Source of the DNA: CAZKAP01 sp964552195
GTDB taxonomy: Bacteria; Bacteroidota; Bacteroidia; Flavobacteriales; Flavobacteriaceae
Assembly: GCA_964552195.1 (NCBI GenBank)
Contig: CAZKFM010000002.1
Span: 434,001 to 498,000 of the forward strand
Reading direction: 5' to 3'
DNA: 64,000 nt
Of this stretch, positions 44,816 to 53,705 are shown in pieces. The notes under the pieces are model-generated. The model ran no database searches. It had not been told where the DNA came from and saw only the letters and a list, made by a program, of their open reading frames with translations. A program made the position numbers and the translations under genes. How positions within the stretch are numbered: the stretch's first letter is position 1; each line of letters starts with the position of its first letter.

Positions 44816-46372
44816 ATGTCTAGATTTGAAATAAAGCTCCCGCAAATGGGAGAAAGTGTAGCGGAGGCTACACTGGTGTCCTGGTTAAAGGATGTAGGGG
44901 ATTATGTGGAGTTGGACGAGCCTATAGTGGAAATCGCCACGGATAAGGTAGACTCCGAGGTGCCCAGTGAGTTCGAAGGATATCTGATAGAAAAGCGCTT
45001 TAATGTAGATGACGTGATCCAGGTAGGAGAGGTTATTGCTATCATCGATTCCCAGCAGTCGGGTGAGGTTCAGACTGCACCGGAAAGTGAGCCCGTTGTC
45101 GAAAGCGAAGAGCCCGAGCCAACACAGACACAGCCGGAGGAGGTAGATTCCTCAAGCGATCCTTCGCAAGAACTCCTTCAGGCGGAGCGAACGGCAGAAC
45201 AGTTGGAGGCAGAGGCCCGGAGGTTGAGGGAGCAATTCGCTCCTCAGCAAATGGCGGCGGCTACCATCAAGCCCGCGCCTGCGGGAGAAGCCCCCGTGGT
45301 CTATAGCGGACGGTTTTACTCCCCCCTGGTGCGCAACATCGCCCGCGAAGAAGGAATCCCACAGGAAGAACTCGACCGGATACCCGGCACGGGCAGTGAA
45401 GGCAGACTGACCAAGGACGACCTGATCTCGTATCTTAATAAATCGGAAAGTAATGCCGCATCCGTATCTGGCATCTCAGCGGAATCAACCATACAGTCTC
45501 CTTCGGTGAGTGCAGATGAGCCGCAGGCCGTTCAGGAAGTTTCCGACAAGGAGAAAGAATCCATACAGGATGCACATAAGCACGATACCAGGACTGAGGT
45601 AAGATTTGAGGAGCCCGCTTCCGGAGCACTATCCACCAGGAGAAGTGAGGTCCGGCTGGCTCATGGAGACGAAATCATACCGCTCAGCCGCATGGGTAAA
45701 CTCATTGCCCATCACATGAAGGAGAGCGTGGCCACTTCAGCCCACGTACAGAGTTTCGTGGAAGCGGATGTTACCCGGCTTGTAGAATGGCGAAAGAAAG
45801 TAAAAAAGGAATTCGAGGCGCGTGAAGGCGAGAAGCTTACCTTCACTCCTATGTTTATGGAAGCCGTTGCTCTGGCCCTTAAGAAATATCCCATGATGAA
45901 TATATCTTTGGAAGGAGACAGCATTATCCGAAAGAAACGCATAAACCTCGGAATGGCGGCGGCACTTCCCGATGGAAATCTGATTGTTCCCGTGATCAAG
46001 GATGCCGACCAGCTGAATCTGATAGGAATGGCCAGGCAGGTTAATGACCTGGCCCATCGTTCGCGCCATAACCAGTTAAAGCCCGATGAAGTCAAGGACG
46101 GTACCTACACGGTTACCAATGTCGGCAGCTTTGGTAGCGTTTTCGGAACTCCGATTATCAACCAGCCCCAGGTGGGCATACTGGCGTTGGGGGCTATCCG
46201 CAAAGTTCCTGCCGTGATCGAGACGGAGTCCGGGGACTTCGTGGGAATTCGAAGCAAGATGTTCCTTTCGCATAGTTACGATCATCGGGTCGTAAATGGC
46301 GCACTCGGCGGTATGTTCGTGAAGGCGGTGGCCGACTATTTGGAGAACTGGGACATAGACCGCAGTATCTGA
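44816..46372 (+). CDS. 2-oxoacid dehydrogenase E2, dihydrolipoamide acyltransferase
   Basis: 518 residues. Lipoyl domain at residues 1-80 with the lipoylated Lys in EIATDKVDSEVP (about K44), an acidic linker, the E1/E3-binding domain (about 166-206, YSPLVRNIAREEGIPQEEL), a second linker, and the catalytic domain (about 285-518) with DHRVVNGALGG holding the active-site His. Motifs such as INLGMAAALPDGNLIVPVIK favour the branched-chain 2-oxoacid complex over pyruvate dehydrogenase. It is the first gene of a tight five-gene operon; E1 and E3 are not nearby. Confidence 0.93.
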   Translation: MSRFEIKLPQMGESVAEATLVSWLKDVGDYVELDEPIVEIATDKVDSEVPSEFEGYLIEKRFNVDDVIQVGEVIAIIDSQQSGEVQTAPESEPVVESEEPEPTQTQPEEVDSSSDPSQELLQAERTAEQLEAEARRLREQFAPQQMAAATIKPAPAGEAPVVYSGRFYSPLVRNIAREEGIPQEELDRIPGTGSEGRLTKDDLISYLNKSESNAASVSGISAESTIQSPSVSADEPQAVQEVSDKEKESIQDAHKHDTRTEVRFEEPASGALSTRRSEVRLAHGDEIIPLSRMGKLIAHHMKESVATSAHVQSFVEADVTRLVEWRKKVKKEFEAREGEKLTFTPMFMEAVALALKKYPMMNISLEGDSIIRKKRINLGMAAALPDGNLIVPVIKDADQLNLIGMARQVNDLAHRSRHNQLKPDEVKDGTYTVTNVGSFGSVFGTPIINQPQVGILALGAIRKVPAVIETESGDFVGIRSKMFLSHSYDHRVVNGALGGMFVKAVADYLENWDIDRSI

Positions 46373-47142
46373 TGGCTGGTCTAGAATTGCGCAAACCGAT
46401 TTGTTTTTTCGACCTGGAGACCACCGGTACGAATCTGGCCAAAGACCGGATTGTTGAAATGTCCATACTCAAGGTATTTCCAAACGGAGAAGAACGCTCG
46501 AAAACATGGCTGGTCAATCCGGGAGTCCCAATACCGCCAGAAGCAACTGAGGTTCATGGGATTTCAGATGCCGATGTAGCCGATAAGCCCCAGTTCAAGG
46601 AAATCGCAAGCGAAATTCAGCAGTGGTTTCGGGATAGCGATTTTGCAGGTTTTAACTCGGATCGCTTCGATATCCCTTTGCTGGTAGAGGAATTGATGAG
46701 GGCGGGTATCGATTTCGACCGGAAGAATATGGTTTCGGTTGACGTACAGACGATCTTTCACAAGATGGAAAAGCGAACACTGGGTGCCGCTTACAAGTTC
46801 TACTGTGACAAGGAACTTGAGGACGCACATAGCGCCGAGGCGGATACCCGGGCGACCTACGAGGTACTGCTTGCCCAGATCGAACGCTATCCGGAACTCG
46901 CCAGCGATGTTCCTTCCCTTTCGGAGTTCACTACCCGTCATCAGGCACTGGATTTCGCGGGGCATATACTCGAGGGAGAGGACGGCAGGCCTGTTTTTGG
47001 CTTCGGCAAGTTCAAGGGCGTTCCCGTTCTGGATGTGCTGAAGAAGGAACCCGGGTATTTCGGCTGGATGCTGCAGGCGGATTTCCCTCTGTACACCAAA
47101 AGGGTACTTACCCAGATAAAACTCAAATCCGGCGTACTTTGA
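46372..47142 (+). CDS. DEDDh 3'-5' exonuclease (DnaQ-like)
   Basis: 256 residues. Exo I motif FFDLETTGTNL, Exo II in GFNSDRFDIPLLVEEL, and Exo III HSAEADTRATYEVL (His and Asp) define a DEDDh exonuclease of the DNA polymerase III epsilon type. A C-terminal extension (GRPVFGFGKFKGVPVLDVL) is the quorum-like tail seen in Bacteroidota members. Its ATG shares the A of the preceding TGA stop. A proofreading or DNA-repair role is likely but not proven. Confidence 0.9.
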   Translation: MAGLELRKPICFFDLETTGTNLAKDRIVEMSILKVFPNGEERSKTWLVNPGVPIPPEATEVHGISDADVADKPQFKEIASEIQQWFRDSDFAGFNSDRFDIPLLVEELMRAGIDFDRKNMVSVDVQTIFHKMEKRTLGAAYKFYCDKELEDAHSAEADTRATYEVLLAQIERYPELASDVPSLSEFTTRHQALDFAGHILEGEDGRPVFGFGKFKGVPVLDVLKKEPGYFGWMLQADFPLYTKRVLTQIKLKSGVL

Positions 47143-47750
47143 AACTAGTCTGTATCGGGAGGAATTATACGGCGCATATCGAGGAGTTGGCCAATGAGCG
47201 CCCACAGGAACCCGTGGTGTTTATCAAGCCGGATTCCGCTGTGCTCCCTAAGGAACAGGATTTTTACCTGCCCGAATTCAGCAAGGATGTTCATTATGAA
47301 GTAGAGGTCCTGGTAAAGATTAAGAAGGTGGGTAAGCATATTCACCGCCAATTTGCTCATAAGTACTACGATGAGGTTAGTCTTGGAATCGATTTTACTG
47401 CACGGGACCTGCAGCAACAACTCAAGGAGAAAGGATTACCCTGGGAAAAGGCCAAGGGCTTTGATGGGTCTGCCGTCATCGGTCGCTGGTTTCCGAAGGA
47501 GGAACTGGGAGACCTGTCCTCGCTGCCATTTCGGCTCGAGGTGAATGGAAAGACGGTGCAGGAGGCTACTACGGCTCTTATGCTGTGGAAGATAGATGAT
47601 TTGATCGCTTATGTTTCGACCTTTTTTATGTTGAAGAAAGGCGATGTGTTATTCACGGGTACCCCTGCCGGTGTGGGACGGGTCGAATCGGACGACCACC
47701 TAAGGGGCATTATGAACGAAAAGGAGGTTTTCTCCATTTATGCAAGGTAG
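47139..47750 (+). CDS. Fumarylacetoacetate hydrolase family protein
   Basis: 203 residues. FAH-fold hydrolase/isomerase/decarboxylase with the metal-binding pair in DVHYEVEVLVKI (Glu residues) and GIDFTARDLQQQLKEKGLPW, plus VLFTGTPAGVGRV. It starts with TTG at 47139, overlapping the exonuclease stop as TTGA; the next in-frame Met is far inside the fold, so the TTG start is needed. Substrate unknown; the family includes oxaloacetate decarboxylase and acylpyruvase. Confidence 0.88.
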   Translation: MKLVCIGRNYTAHIEELANERPQEPVVFIKPDSAVLPKEQDFYLPEFSKDVHYEVEVLVKIKKVGKHIHRQFAHKYYDEVSLGIDFTARDLQQQLKEKGLPWEKAKGFDGSAVIGRWFPKEELGDLSSLPFRLEVNGKTVQEATTALMLWKIDDLIAYVSTFFMLKKGDVLFTGTPAGVGRVESDDHLRGIMNEKEVFSIYAR

Positions 47751-48090
47751 TATGATTTATAGCTTAGAGCGAGTACAGGCTATGTCCGAAGGAGACGAAG
47801 ATTTTGTCATGTCCATCATTTCGCTGTTTCTCGAAGAGATTCCTTCCGATATGGTGGTGCTCGGCGAGTCCATCGTGAACAAGGATTACGTACAGACGTA
47901 TCAGACGGCCCACAAGATGAAGCCGAACCTCGAAATCATGGGGATGGACGACTCCAGGACCCTGGCTTACGAGATTGAGACTTTCGGGAAACAGGAAGGG
48001 GACTATACCGTCATAGAGGAAAAATATAGGATTCTGAGCACTCATGTCGAACAGGCGGTAGAGGAGCTCAAGCGGGATTTCTCCCTTTAG
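47740..48090 (+). CDS. Hpt domain phosphotransfer protein
   Basis: 116 residues from ATG 47740, 112 if it starts at ATG 47752, just after the FAH stop. A single Hpt four-helix domain with phospho-accepting H58 in YQTAHKMKPNLEIMGM and the flanking Lys and Gly pattern. It relays phosphate between a histidine kinase and a response regulator, but no kinase or regulator gene is near. It ends one base before cinA. Confidence 0.85.
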   Translation: MQGSMIYSLERVQAMSEGDEDFVMSIISLFLEEIPSDMVVLGESIVNKDYVQTYQTAHKMKPNLEIMGMDDSRTLAYEIETFGKQEGDYTVIEEKYRILSTHVEQAVEELKRDFSL

Positions 48091-49338
48091 ATGAAGGCCG
48101 AAATACTGACGATAGGCGATGAGCTGCTTATTGGCCAAGTGGTCAATACCAATGCCGCCTTTCTGGCCAGAGCAATGAATACCATCGGTATCCATGTAGA
48201 ACGCATGAATACCGTATCCGACGACCCCGCCGACATCATCGCATACCTGAACGAAGCCTCGGACCGGGCAGATTTGGTGATATCAACGGGAGGGTTAGGT
48301 CCGACAAGGGACGATACGGCCAAAGAGGCCTATTGCCGTTTTACCGAGGATATACTCACCCAGAATCCCGAGGTCCTTGCTCACATAGAGCATTTGTTCG
48401 AAAAATACATCACGACACCCATATCCGAACGCAACCGTTTACAGGCCATGGTCCCCAGCAGGGCCCGTGTGCTGCACAACCCTTATGGTACCGCACCGGG
48501 TCTGTGGATGGAAAAGTACGCGAAGGTATATATCGCACTGCCCGGGGTGCCCTATGAAATGCAGAATCTGATGGAGAACGAGGTCCTGCCCCGACTGCGC
48601 CAGCGTTTCAGTTTGCCGGCCATTGTACATAGAACACTCCTGACATATGGCCTGGGTGAAAGCGCGATTGCGGATCGAATCGAAGATGTGGAAGACTCTC
48701 TGCCCGATCATATCAAACTTGCCTACCTACCCAATGCGGGTAAGGTCAGACTGCGTCTAAGTGGTAGGGGGAAGGAGGCCGAAGTCCTCCAAAACGAACT
48801 CGAAGGCATAGTTAAGGAATTGTATAATCGAATCGGGGACATTATTGTGGGGGAGGAAGGAAAAGAAGATTTGCCGGTTCGAATAGGCGGACTCCTGAAA
48901 TCCAGGGGATGGCGCCTGTCCACAGCCGAAAGCCTGACCGGAGGACGAATTGCATCGGCTTTGGTGGAGCCGAGCGGGGCCTCAGACTTCTTTCAGGGAG
49001 GAGCGGTTACCTATGCGACTGAAATTAAAATTAACCTGCTTGGTGTAAGCCAGGCAACCATAGATCGATACACCGTCGTTAGCGAACAGGTGGCTTTGGA
49101 AATGGCGCAGTCTGCTGCTAAAAAATTCCAGTCCGAGGTCGCCGTATCCGTTACCGGGGTAGCCGGGCCCGATCCGGGGGAAAGCGGCCAGCCCGTAGGT
49201 ACCGTTTGGATCGGGATGCACTCCCCCAGGGGTACATTTGCTGAGGTCTTTTCATTTGGGAATAACCGCGAACGCATAACGCTAAAGACCGTTAATAAGT
49301 CTCTGGAACTGCTCTATCGGGAACTTCAAAAAAAGTGA
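48091..49338 (+). CDS. cinA: CinA-like competence/damage-inducible protein
   Basis: 415 residues. N-terminal MoCF-like domain (about 1-170: GDELLIGQVVNTNAAFLARA, STGGLGPTRDDTAKEA) and C-terminal CinA amidase domain (about 255-415: TAESLTGGRIASALVEPSGA, SVTGVAGPDPGESGQPVGTV), homologous to PncC NMN deamidase. It therefore probably recycles NMN in NAD metabolism. Starts directly after the Hpt stop, last gene of the operon. Confidence 0.95.
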   Translation: MKAEILTIGDELLIGQVVNTNAAFLARAMNTIGIHVERMNTVSDDPADIIAYLNEASDRADLVISTGGLGPTRDDTAKEAYCRFTEDILTQNPEVLAHIEHLFEKYITTPISERNRLQAMVPSRARVLHNPYGTAPGLWMEKYAKVYIALPGVPYEMQNLMENEVLPRLRQRFSLPAIVHRTLLTYGLGESAIADRIEDVEDSLPDHIKLAYLPNAGKVRLRLSGRGKEAEVLQNELEGIVKELYNRIGDIIVGEEGKEDLPVRIGGLLKSRGWRLSTAESLTGGRIASALVEPSGASDFFQGGAVTYATEIKINLLGVSQATIDRYTVVSEQVALEMAQSAAKKFQSEVAVSVTGVAGPDPGESGQPVGTVWIGMHSPRGTFAEVFSFGNNRERITLKTVNKSLELLYRELQKK

Positions 49339-49347
49339 AGTTTAAAT

Positions 49348-49379
49348 TTTGTAAACCTGGTTTAATTCTTCTAAATTTG
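49348..49379 (+). promoter_or_regulatory. Canonical promoter of the rpmB operon
   Basis: TTTG (49348-49351), 20-nt spacer, TAAATTTG (49372-49379): a full match to the Bacteroidota housekeeping sigma consensus. Transcription would start near 49385, giving a leader of about 26 nt to ATG 49411. Confidence 0.7.
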
Positions 49380-49410
49380 CACACCATTTTTTGGAGCAAA
49401 GAGAACTGTC

Positions 49411-49647
49411 ATGTCGAGAATTTGTGAAGTTACTGGTAAGAAGGTTATGTTCGGAAACAATGTTTCCTTCTCCATCAATAAGACCAAGAGGAGGTTCGAT
49501 GTGAACATTTCCAAGAAGCGTTTTTTCGTGCCAGACGAGAACCGTTGGGTAACGCTAAACGTTTCGGCCAAGGGTATCAAGATTATCAACCGCAAGGGGA
49601 TATCCCAGGTCCTGAAGGAATCAAAGGAAAAGGGATTTATTAAATAG
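49411..49647 (+). CDS. rpmB: 50S ribosomal protein L28
   Basis: 78 residues. Starts SRICEVTGKKVMFGNNVSFS and has the basic KTKRRFDVNISKKRFFV block typical of L28. It has no zinc-binding Cys set beyond the single CEVTG Cys, so it is the zinc-free form. First gene of rpmB-rpmG-DUF4295-(terminator). Confidence 0.97.
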   Translation: MSRICEVTGKKVMFGNNVSFSINKTKRRFDVNISKKRFFVPDENRWVTLNVSAKGIKIINRKGISQVLKESKEKGFIK

Positions 49648-49661
49648 TTAAAGCTATTTTC

Positions 49662-49844
49662 ATGGCTAAGAAAGGCAACAGGGTACAGGTCATACTGGAA
49701 TGCACGGAGCACAAGGAGTCCGGCATGCCGGGTACATCGCGGTATATAACGACCAAGAATAAGAAAAACACACCGGACCGGATGGAATTGAAAAAGTTCA
49801 ATCCGATTCTGAAGAAGATGACGATCCACAAAGAAATCAAGTAA
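49662..49844 (+). CDS. rpmG: 50S ribosomal protein L33
   Basis: 60 residues. MAKKGNRVQVILECTEHKES followed by GTSRYITTKNKKNTPDRMEL and KFNPILKKMTIHKEIK. It lacks the zinc CxxC pairs, so it is the zinc-independent type, like its L28 neighbour. 14 nt after rpmB, 3 nt before the next gene. Confidence 0.97.
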   Translation: MAKKGNRVQVILECTEHKESGMPGTSRYITTKNKKNTPDRMELKKFNPILKKMTIHKEIK

Positions 49845-49847
49845 GTC

Positions 49848-50000
49848 ATGGCTAAGAAAACCGTAGCAACGCTCCAGACCAGTTCCAAAAGGCTTACCAA
49901 GGCCATCAAAATGGTGAAATCACCGAAGACCGGTGCATACACCTTTGTAGAAATGGTAATGCCTCCCGACGCGGTCAATGATTGGCTCAACGAGAAATAG
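49848..50000 (+). CDS. DUF4295 family protein (50 residues)
   Basis: A 50-residue basic protein starting MAKKTVATLQTSSKRLTKAI and ending PPDAVNDWLNEK. It matches the DUF4295 family, which in Bacteroidota is encoded right after rpmG and has been considered ribosome-associated. ATG 49848 lies 3 nt after the rpmG stop; a strong terminator follows. The high Lys content supports an RNA- or ribosome-binding role. Confidence 0.88.
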   Translation: MAKKTVATLQTSSKRLTKAIKMVKSPKTGAYTFVEMVMPPDAVNDWLNEK

Positions 50001-50022
50001 CAGATCGCAAAGACATTGAAAA

Positions 50023-50048
50023 AGCCCGGTTACTGACCGGGCTTTTTT
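50023..50048 (+). terminator. Terminator of rpmB-rpmG-DUF4295
   Basis: agcccggt (50023-50030) pairs exactly with accgggct (50036-50043), 5-nt loop, with six T. It isolates the ribosomal protein transcript from ftsY. Confidence 0.88.
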
Positions 50049-50112
50049 GTCTCCGGACTAGCTGGCGTAAGCACGGTCGAATTGGCTAAATTTATGTCTT
50101 ATAGGTACAAGC

Positions 50113-51093
50113 ATGGGACTACTGGACAAACTTTTTAATAAAAAGGAGAAAAAGGAAAACCTAAATCGGGGTCTGGAGAAATCCAAGTCTTCCTTTTTCG
50201 GTAAGCTGAGCAAGGCACTGGTGGGTAAGTCCCGGGTGGACGACGAGGTGCTGGATGAACTCGAAGAGATCCTGATCAGTTCGGATGTCGGGGTCGATAC
50301 CACCCTTAAGGTAATCGAACGAATCGAAGAGCGCGTGGCACGGGACAAGTTCATGGGTACGGAGGAGCTCGATCGTATTCTTAAGGAAGAAATATCAGGC
50401 TTGCTTTCGGAAAATCAGGGACATAATGCCTTTCAGAAACAGGAAGAGGCCTTGGAGCAAGGTAAAGGTCCTTATGTAATCATGGTAGTTGGAGTGAATG
50501 GCGTAGGGAAGACCACCACCATAGGGAAGCTTGCCTACCAATACCATCATTTGGGCAAGAAGGTCATTCTGGGGGCCGGTGATACCTTCCGTGCAGCGGC
50601 TATCGATCAGCTTCAGATTTGGGCCAACAGGGTAGGGGTTCCCATTGTTAAACAGAAGATGGGGAGTGATCCGGCATCGGTAGCTTTCGACACGGTGCAG
50701 GCAGCGGTGAGTCAGCAAGCGGATATCGTTTTGTTGGATACTGCAGGTCGTTTGCACAACAAGGTGAACCTCATGAATGAGCTGAGCAAAGTAAAACGGG
50801 TGATGAGCAAGGTGATTCCCGATGCCCCGCATGAAGTGCTGCTGGTGCTGGATGGTTCCACGGGACAGAATGCCTTCGAACAGGCTCGCCAGTTCACCAA
50901 GGCAACCGAAGTAACTTCCTTAGCCATTACTAAACTCGACGGTACTGCACGTGGCGGGGTCGTGATTGGCATCTCCGACCAGTTTCAGATCCCCGTCAAA
51001 TATATCGGAGTGGGCGAGGGGATTGAGGATCTTCAGCCATTCGATCGCCTGGAGTTTGTCGACTCTTTTTTCGGGTCAGGCGAATCTGCTTGA
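50113..51093 (+). CDS. ftsY: Signal recognition particle receptor FtsY
   Basis: 326 residues. SRP GTPase that docks ribosome-nascent-chain complexes at SecYEG. A short Lys-rich N terminus (KLFNKKEKKENLNRG) replaces the long acidic A domain of E. coli. NG-domain motifs: GVNGVGKTTTIGKLAYQYHH (about residue 127 on), GAGDTFRAAAIDQL, DTAGRLHN and TKLDGTARGG. It is preceded by the terminator and a near-consensus TAAATTTA box. Confidence 0.97.
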   Translation: MGLLDKLFNKKEKKENLNRGLEKSKSSFFGKLSKALVGKSRVDDEVLDELEEILISSDVGVDTTLKVIERIEERVARDKFMGTEELDRILKEEISGLLSENQGHNAFQKQEEALEQGKGPYVIMVVGVNGVGKTTTIGKLAYQYHHLGKKVILGAGDTFRAAAIDQLQIWANRVGVPIVKQKMGSDPASVAFDTVQAAVSQQADIVLLDTAGRLHNKVNLMNELSKVKRVMSKVIPDAPHEVLLVLDGSTGQNAFEQARQFTKATEVTSLAITKLDGTARGGVVIGISDQFQIPVKYIGVGEGIEDLQPFDRLEFVDSFFGSGESA

Positions 51094-51102
51094 TGCAGAA
51101 CC

Positions 51103-52212
51103 CTATCGGTCCAGTACGGCATTAAGACGTTCCCACAGTGATTCGTCATAGGCCGAAATTGCGGCCGCACCTTCACCTGGATTCTCGCCCATCCGCACAA
51201 CGACCATGTCCAGGCTCGGGATGATGTACAGTTTCTGATCATTCTTGCCAAGTCCGGCATAGAGATCGGCGGGAGCGGAAGGGGCAAATGAACCGGGCAG
51301 CTGCAATGGCAGTCCGGGAAGCATATGTGAAGGTTGTCCATTGAGCCACCATAGATATCCATAAGAGGCGTTCAGATCCTGGGACGGTGTACGCATATCC
51401 CTTAAGAAATCCCCTTCTTCTAAAATCTCGACTCCGTTCCATCGGCCGTCGGCAAGGATGCAGAGTCCAAAACGCGCCATGCTCCGGGCACTGCTGAAAT
51501 ACACCCGGTTGCCTTCCGGACTGTCGAACCAAAACCCATTCATGCCCAAAGGCTCCCGGATTTTATCGTCGAAATAGACATCGAAATCGGTTCCCACGGC
51601 ACTGCTGATCACGGATTGCAGCAGGGTATAGGGTCCGTTATGATAGGCCCATCGTGTACCAGCCATGGCCCTGTAATTCAGGCATTCGGGTTGGGTGCAT
51701 TCAAAGTTCAGTTCGTTCAGGCCCGAAGTCATCGTCAATTGATGGCGTATCGTAATGCGTATTTCCTGATCCGGTGCAGCCGAAGTCCAGCCTTCGCCCA
51801 GATAGTTCGAAGTCGGGTCCACTATGGATAGGTATCCTTCTTGCTGAGCAATTCCTACCGCTGCACAGGTCAGGGTTTTACCCGCTGAGGCCCAATACCA
51901 GAGCTGATCCCTGCTGTGTCCGTTGTAATAGCGCTCCATAGCGATACGACCCCCGATCAGTAGCAGGAACGCCTTGGTATTGGATTCACTAAGGAAATCT
52001 TCCAGATCGCTTAAGGCTCCGGAATCCCAACCGAGAGTTTGGACTGAAAGGCTCTCCCAGGTACCCGGCTCATCGGGTGGAAAATAGATTTCACCATCAG
52101 GGGTATCGGTCACATTAGATTCTTGGGATTCACAGGAAATGAGCACGCATGAAATGCCGTATATGAGCAGGAATAAGTAGGCGCTGTTTCGTATCGCGAT
52201 GGAATGTTTCAT
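51103..52212 (-). CDS. Serine hydrolase, beta-lactamase/penicillin-binding-like lipoprotein
   Basis: 369 residues. Lipoprotein signal: hydrophobic LFLLIYGISCVLI then SCESQ. SxxK motif SAGK within YWASAGKTLTCAAVG (about Ser 112), YxN-like YHNGPY and C-terminal conserved Gly-rich region define a class C beta-lactamase/DD-peptidase fold; in these exported family members the substrate is often a D-amino-acid peptide or an ester. Not expected to confer drug resistance on sequence alone. Convergent with ftsY. Confidence 0.85.
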   Translation of the reverse strand: MKHSIAIRNSAYLFLLIYGISCVLISCESQESNVTDTPDGEIYFPPDEPGTWESLSVQTLGWDSGALSDLEDFLSESNTKAFLLLIGGRIAMERYYNGHSRDQLWYWASAGKTLTCAAVGIAQQEGYLSIVDPTSNYLGEGWTSAAPDQEIRITIRHQLTMTSGLNELNFECTQPECLNYRAMAGTRWAYHNGPYTLLQSVISSAVGTDFDVYFDDKIREPLGMNGFWFDSPEGNRVYFSSARSMARFGLCILADGRWNGVEILEEGDFLRDMRTPSQDLNASYGYLWWLNGQPSHMLPGLPLQLPGSFAPSAPADLYAGLGKNDQKLYIIPSLDMVVVRMGENPGEGAAAISAYDESLWERLNAVLDR

Positions 52213-52307
52213 AACTCAAGTTTTGCGACCTTAAAAGGAGGCCCTGCTATATTAACGCCAGCGGGGGTAATAAGTTTAACTACAGCTGCTTTTCCCTTAA
52301 TTCCCAG

Positions 52308-52315
52308 TATTTTTG
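52308..52315 (+). promoter_or_regulatory. -7 box for rimO
   Basis: TATTTTTG matches TAnnTTTG, 19 nt before ATG 52335. No clear -33 TTG. The divergent region 52213-52334 shows no other element. Confidence 0.4.
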
Positions 52316-52334
52316 TCATCCGAAAGTAACGATT

Positions 52335-53684
52335 ATGCATACCAAAGAGGCCAAAAGCGGACAGGGGAAGCGCATCAATGTGGTGACCCTGGGATGCAGC
52401 AAGAATATTTACGATTCCGAAGTGCTCATGGGTCAGCTCCGGGCAAACGGAAGGGATGTCGTTCACGAGCAGGAAGGCGATATTGTCGTGATCAATACCT
52501 GTGGGTTCATAGACAATGCCAAAAAGGAAAGCATAGATACCATACTGGAATATGCAGAGCGAAAAAGCCTTGGTGATATTGATAAACTCATTGTAACCGG
52601 TTGTTTAAGCGAGCGCTACAAGGAAGAACTCGAAATCGAAATACCCGAAGTGGACCACTACTTTGGTACCCGCAACCTACCCGAACTCCTGCGTTCATTG
52701 AATGCCGATTACAAGCACGAACTCCTGGGTGAGCGGGTGGCCACCACACCCAAGAATTACTCGTATTTCAAGATCTCTGAAGGTTGCGACCGCCCCTGTT
52801 CTTTTTGCGCTATTCCTCTCATGAGGGGGAAGCACAGAAGCACCCCGGTCGAGGAACTCGTCGACCGGGCGAGCAAGCTGGCGGCTCAGGGAATCCGGGA
52901 ACTCATCCTAATCGCTCAGGATTCCACCTATTACGGTCTGGACCTCTATGGAAAAAGGGAACTGGCCCGGTTGCTGCGGCAGCTCGCCAGGGTAGAAGGT
53001 ATCGATTGGATTCGACTGCACTATGCCTTCCCTACGGGTTTTCCCGAGGACGTGCTTCAGGTAATCCGGGAAGAGGACAAGGTGTGTTCCTACCTGGATA
53101 TTCCCCTGCAACACATATCCGATCCCATACTCAGGAGTATGAAACGGGGTACCACCATGGCAAAAACTAACCGGCTGCTGGAAAAGATTCGTGCCGAGGT
53201 ACCCGGTATTGCATTGCGGACGACGCTGATCGTGGGGTATCCGGGGGAGACTGAGGAGGATTTCGAGCGCTTGCGAAAGTGGGTCGAAGATACCCGATTC
53301 GACAGACTCGGTTGCTTTACCTACAGCCATGAGGAAGGCACTACGGCCTATCAACTTGAGGATACAGTTCCGGAGGAAGAGAAAATGCGCAGGGCCAACG
53401 TGATTATGGAACTGCAATCACGTATATCCTGGGAGCTGAACCAGGAATTGGTCGGCCGCACCGTGAGATGTATGATCGACCGCAAACAGGGGCCGGTTTA
53501 TATAGGACGCACCGAGAAGGATTCCCCGGAGGTCGATAACGAAGTGTATATAGAAGCCGGGGAGGCATACCTGAGGCCGGGTGAGTTCGTTGATGTCGAG
53601 ATCACTTCCGCTGATGATTTCGATCTCTATGGAACCTATCAGCCAGTCGGTCCCGAAGTAATCCCTGACCCAAAGACCGCTTAA
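52335..53684 (+). CDS. rimO: Ribosomal protein S12 methylthiotransferase RimO
   Basis: 449 residues. Radical-SAM enzyme that adds a methylthio group to an Asp of ribosomal protein S12. N-terminal MTTase cysteines are in LGCSKN, NTCGFI and TGCLSE (auxiliary 4Fe-4S), the radical-SAM cluster is CDRPCSFC, and a C-terminal TRAM domain (about residues 385-445) ends in DFDLYGTYQPVG. These features distinguish it from MiaB by the SKN context. Single gene. Confidence 0.95.
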   Translation: MHTKEAKSGQGKRINVVTLGCSKNIYDSEVLMGQLRANGRDVVHEQEGDIVVINTCGFIDNAKKESIDTILEYAERKSLGDIDKLIVTGCLSERYKEELEIEIPEVDHYFGTRNLPELLRSLNADYKHELLGERVATTPKNYSYFKISEGCDRPCSFCAIPLMRGKHRSTPVEELVDRASKLAAQGIRELILIAQDSTYYGLDLYGKRELARLLRQLARVEGIDWIRLHYAFPTGFPEDVLQVIREEDKVCSYLDIPLQHISDPILRSMKRGTTMAKTNRLLEKIRAEVPGIALRTTLIVGYPGETEEDFERLRKWVEDTRFDRLGCFTYSHEEGTTAYQLEDTVPEEEKMRRANVIMELQSRISWELNQELVGRTVRCMIDRKQGPVYIGRTEKDSPEVDNEVYIEAGEAYLRPGEFVDVEITSADDFDLYGTYQPVGPEVIPDPKTA

Positions 53685-53705
53685 AGGCCGAGGCAGGTAT
53701 CGGAT

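Noticed and set aside
51103..52212. Serine hydrolase as an antibiotic-resistance beta-lactamase
   Set aside because: The family is broad and includes many peptidases and esterases; the SxxK motif alone does not support a resistance function, and no mobile element is near.
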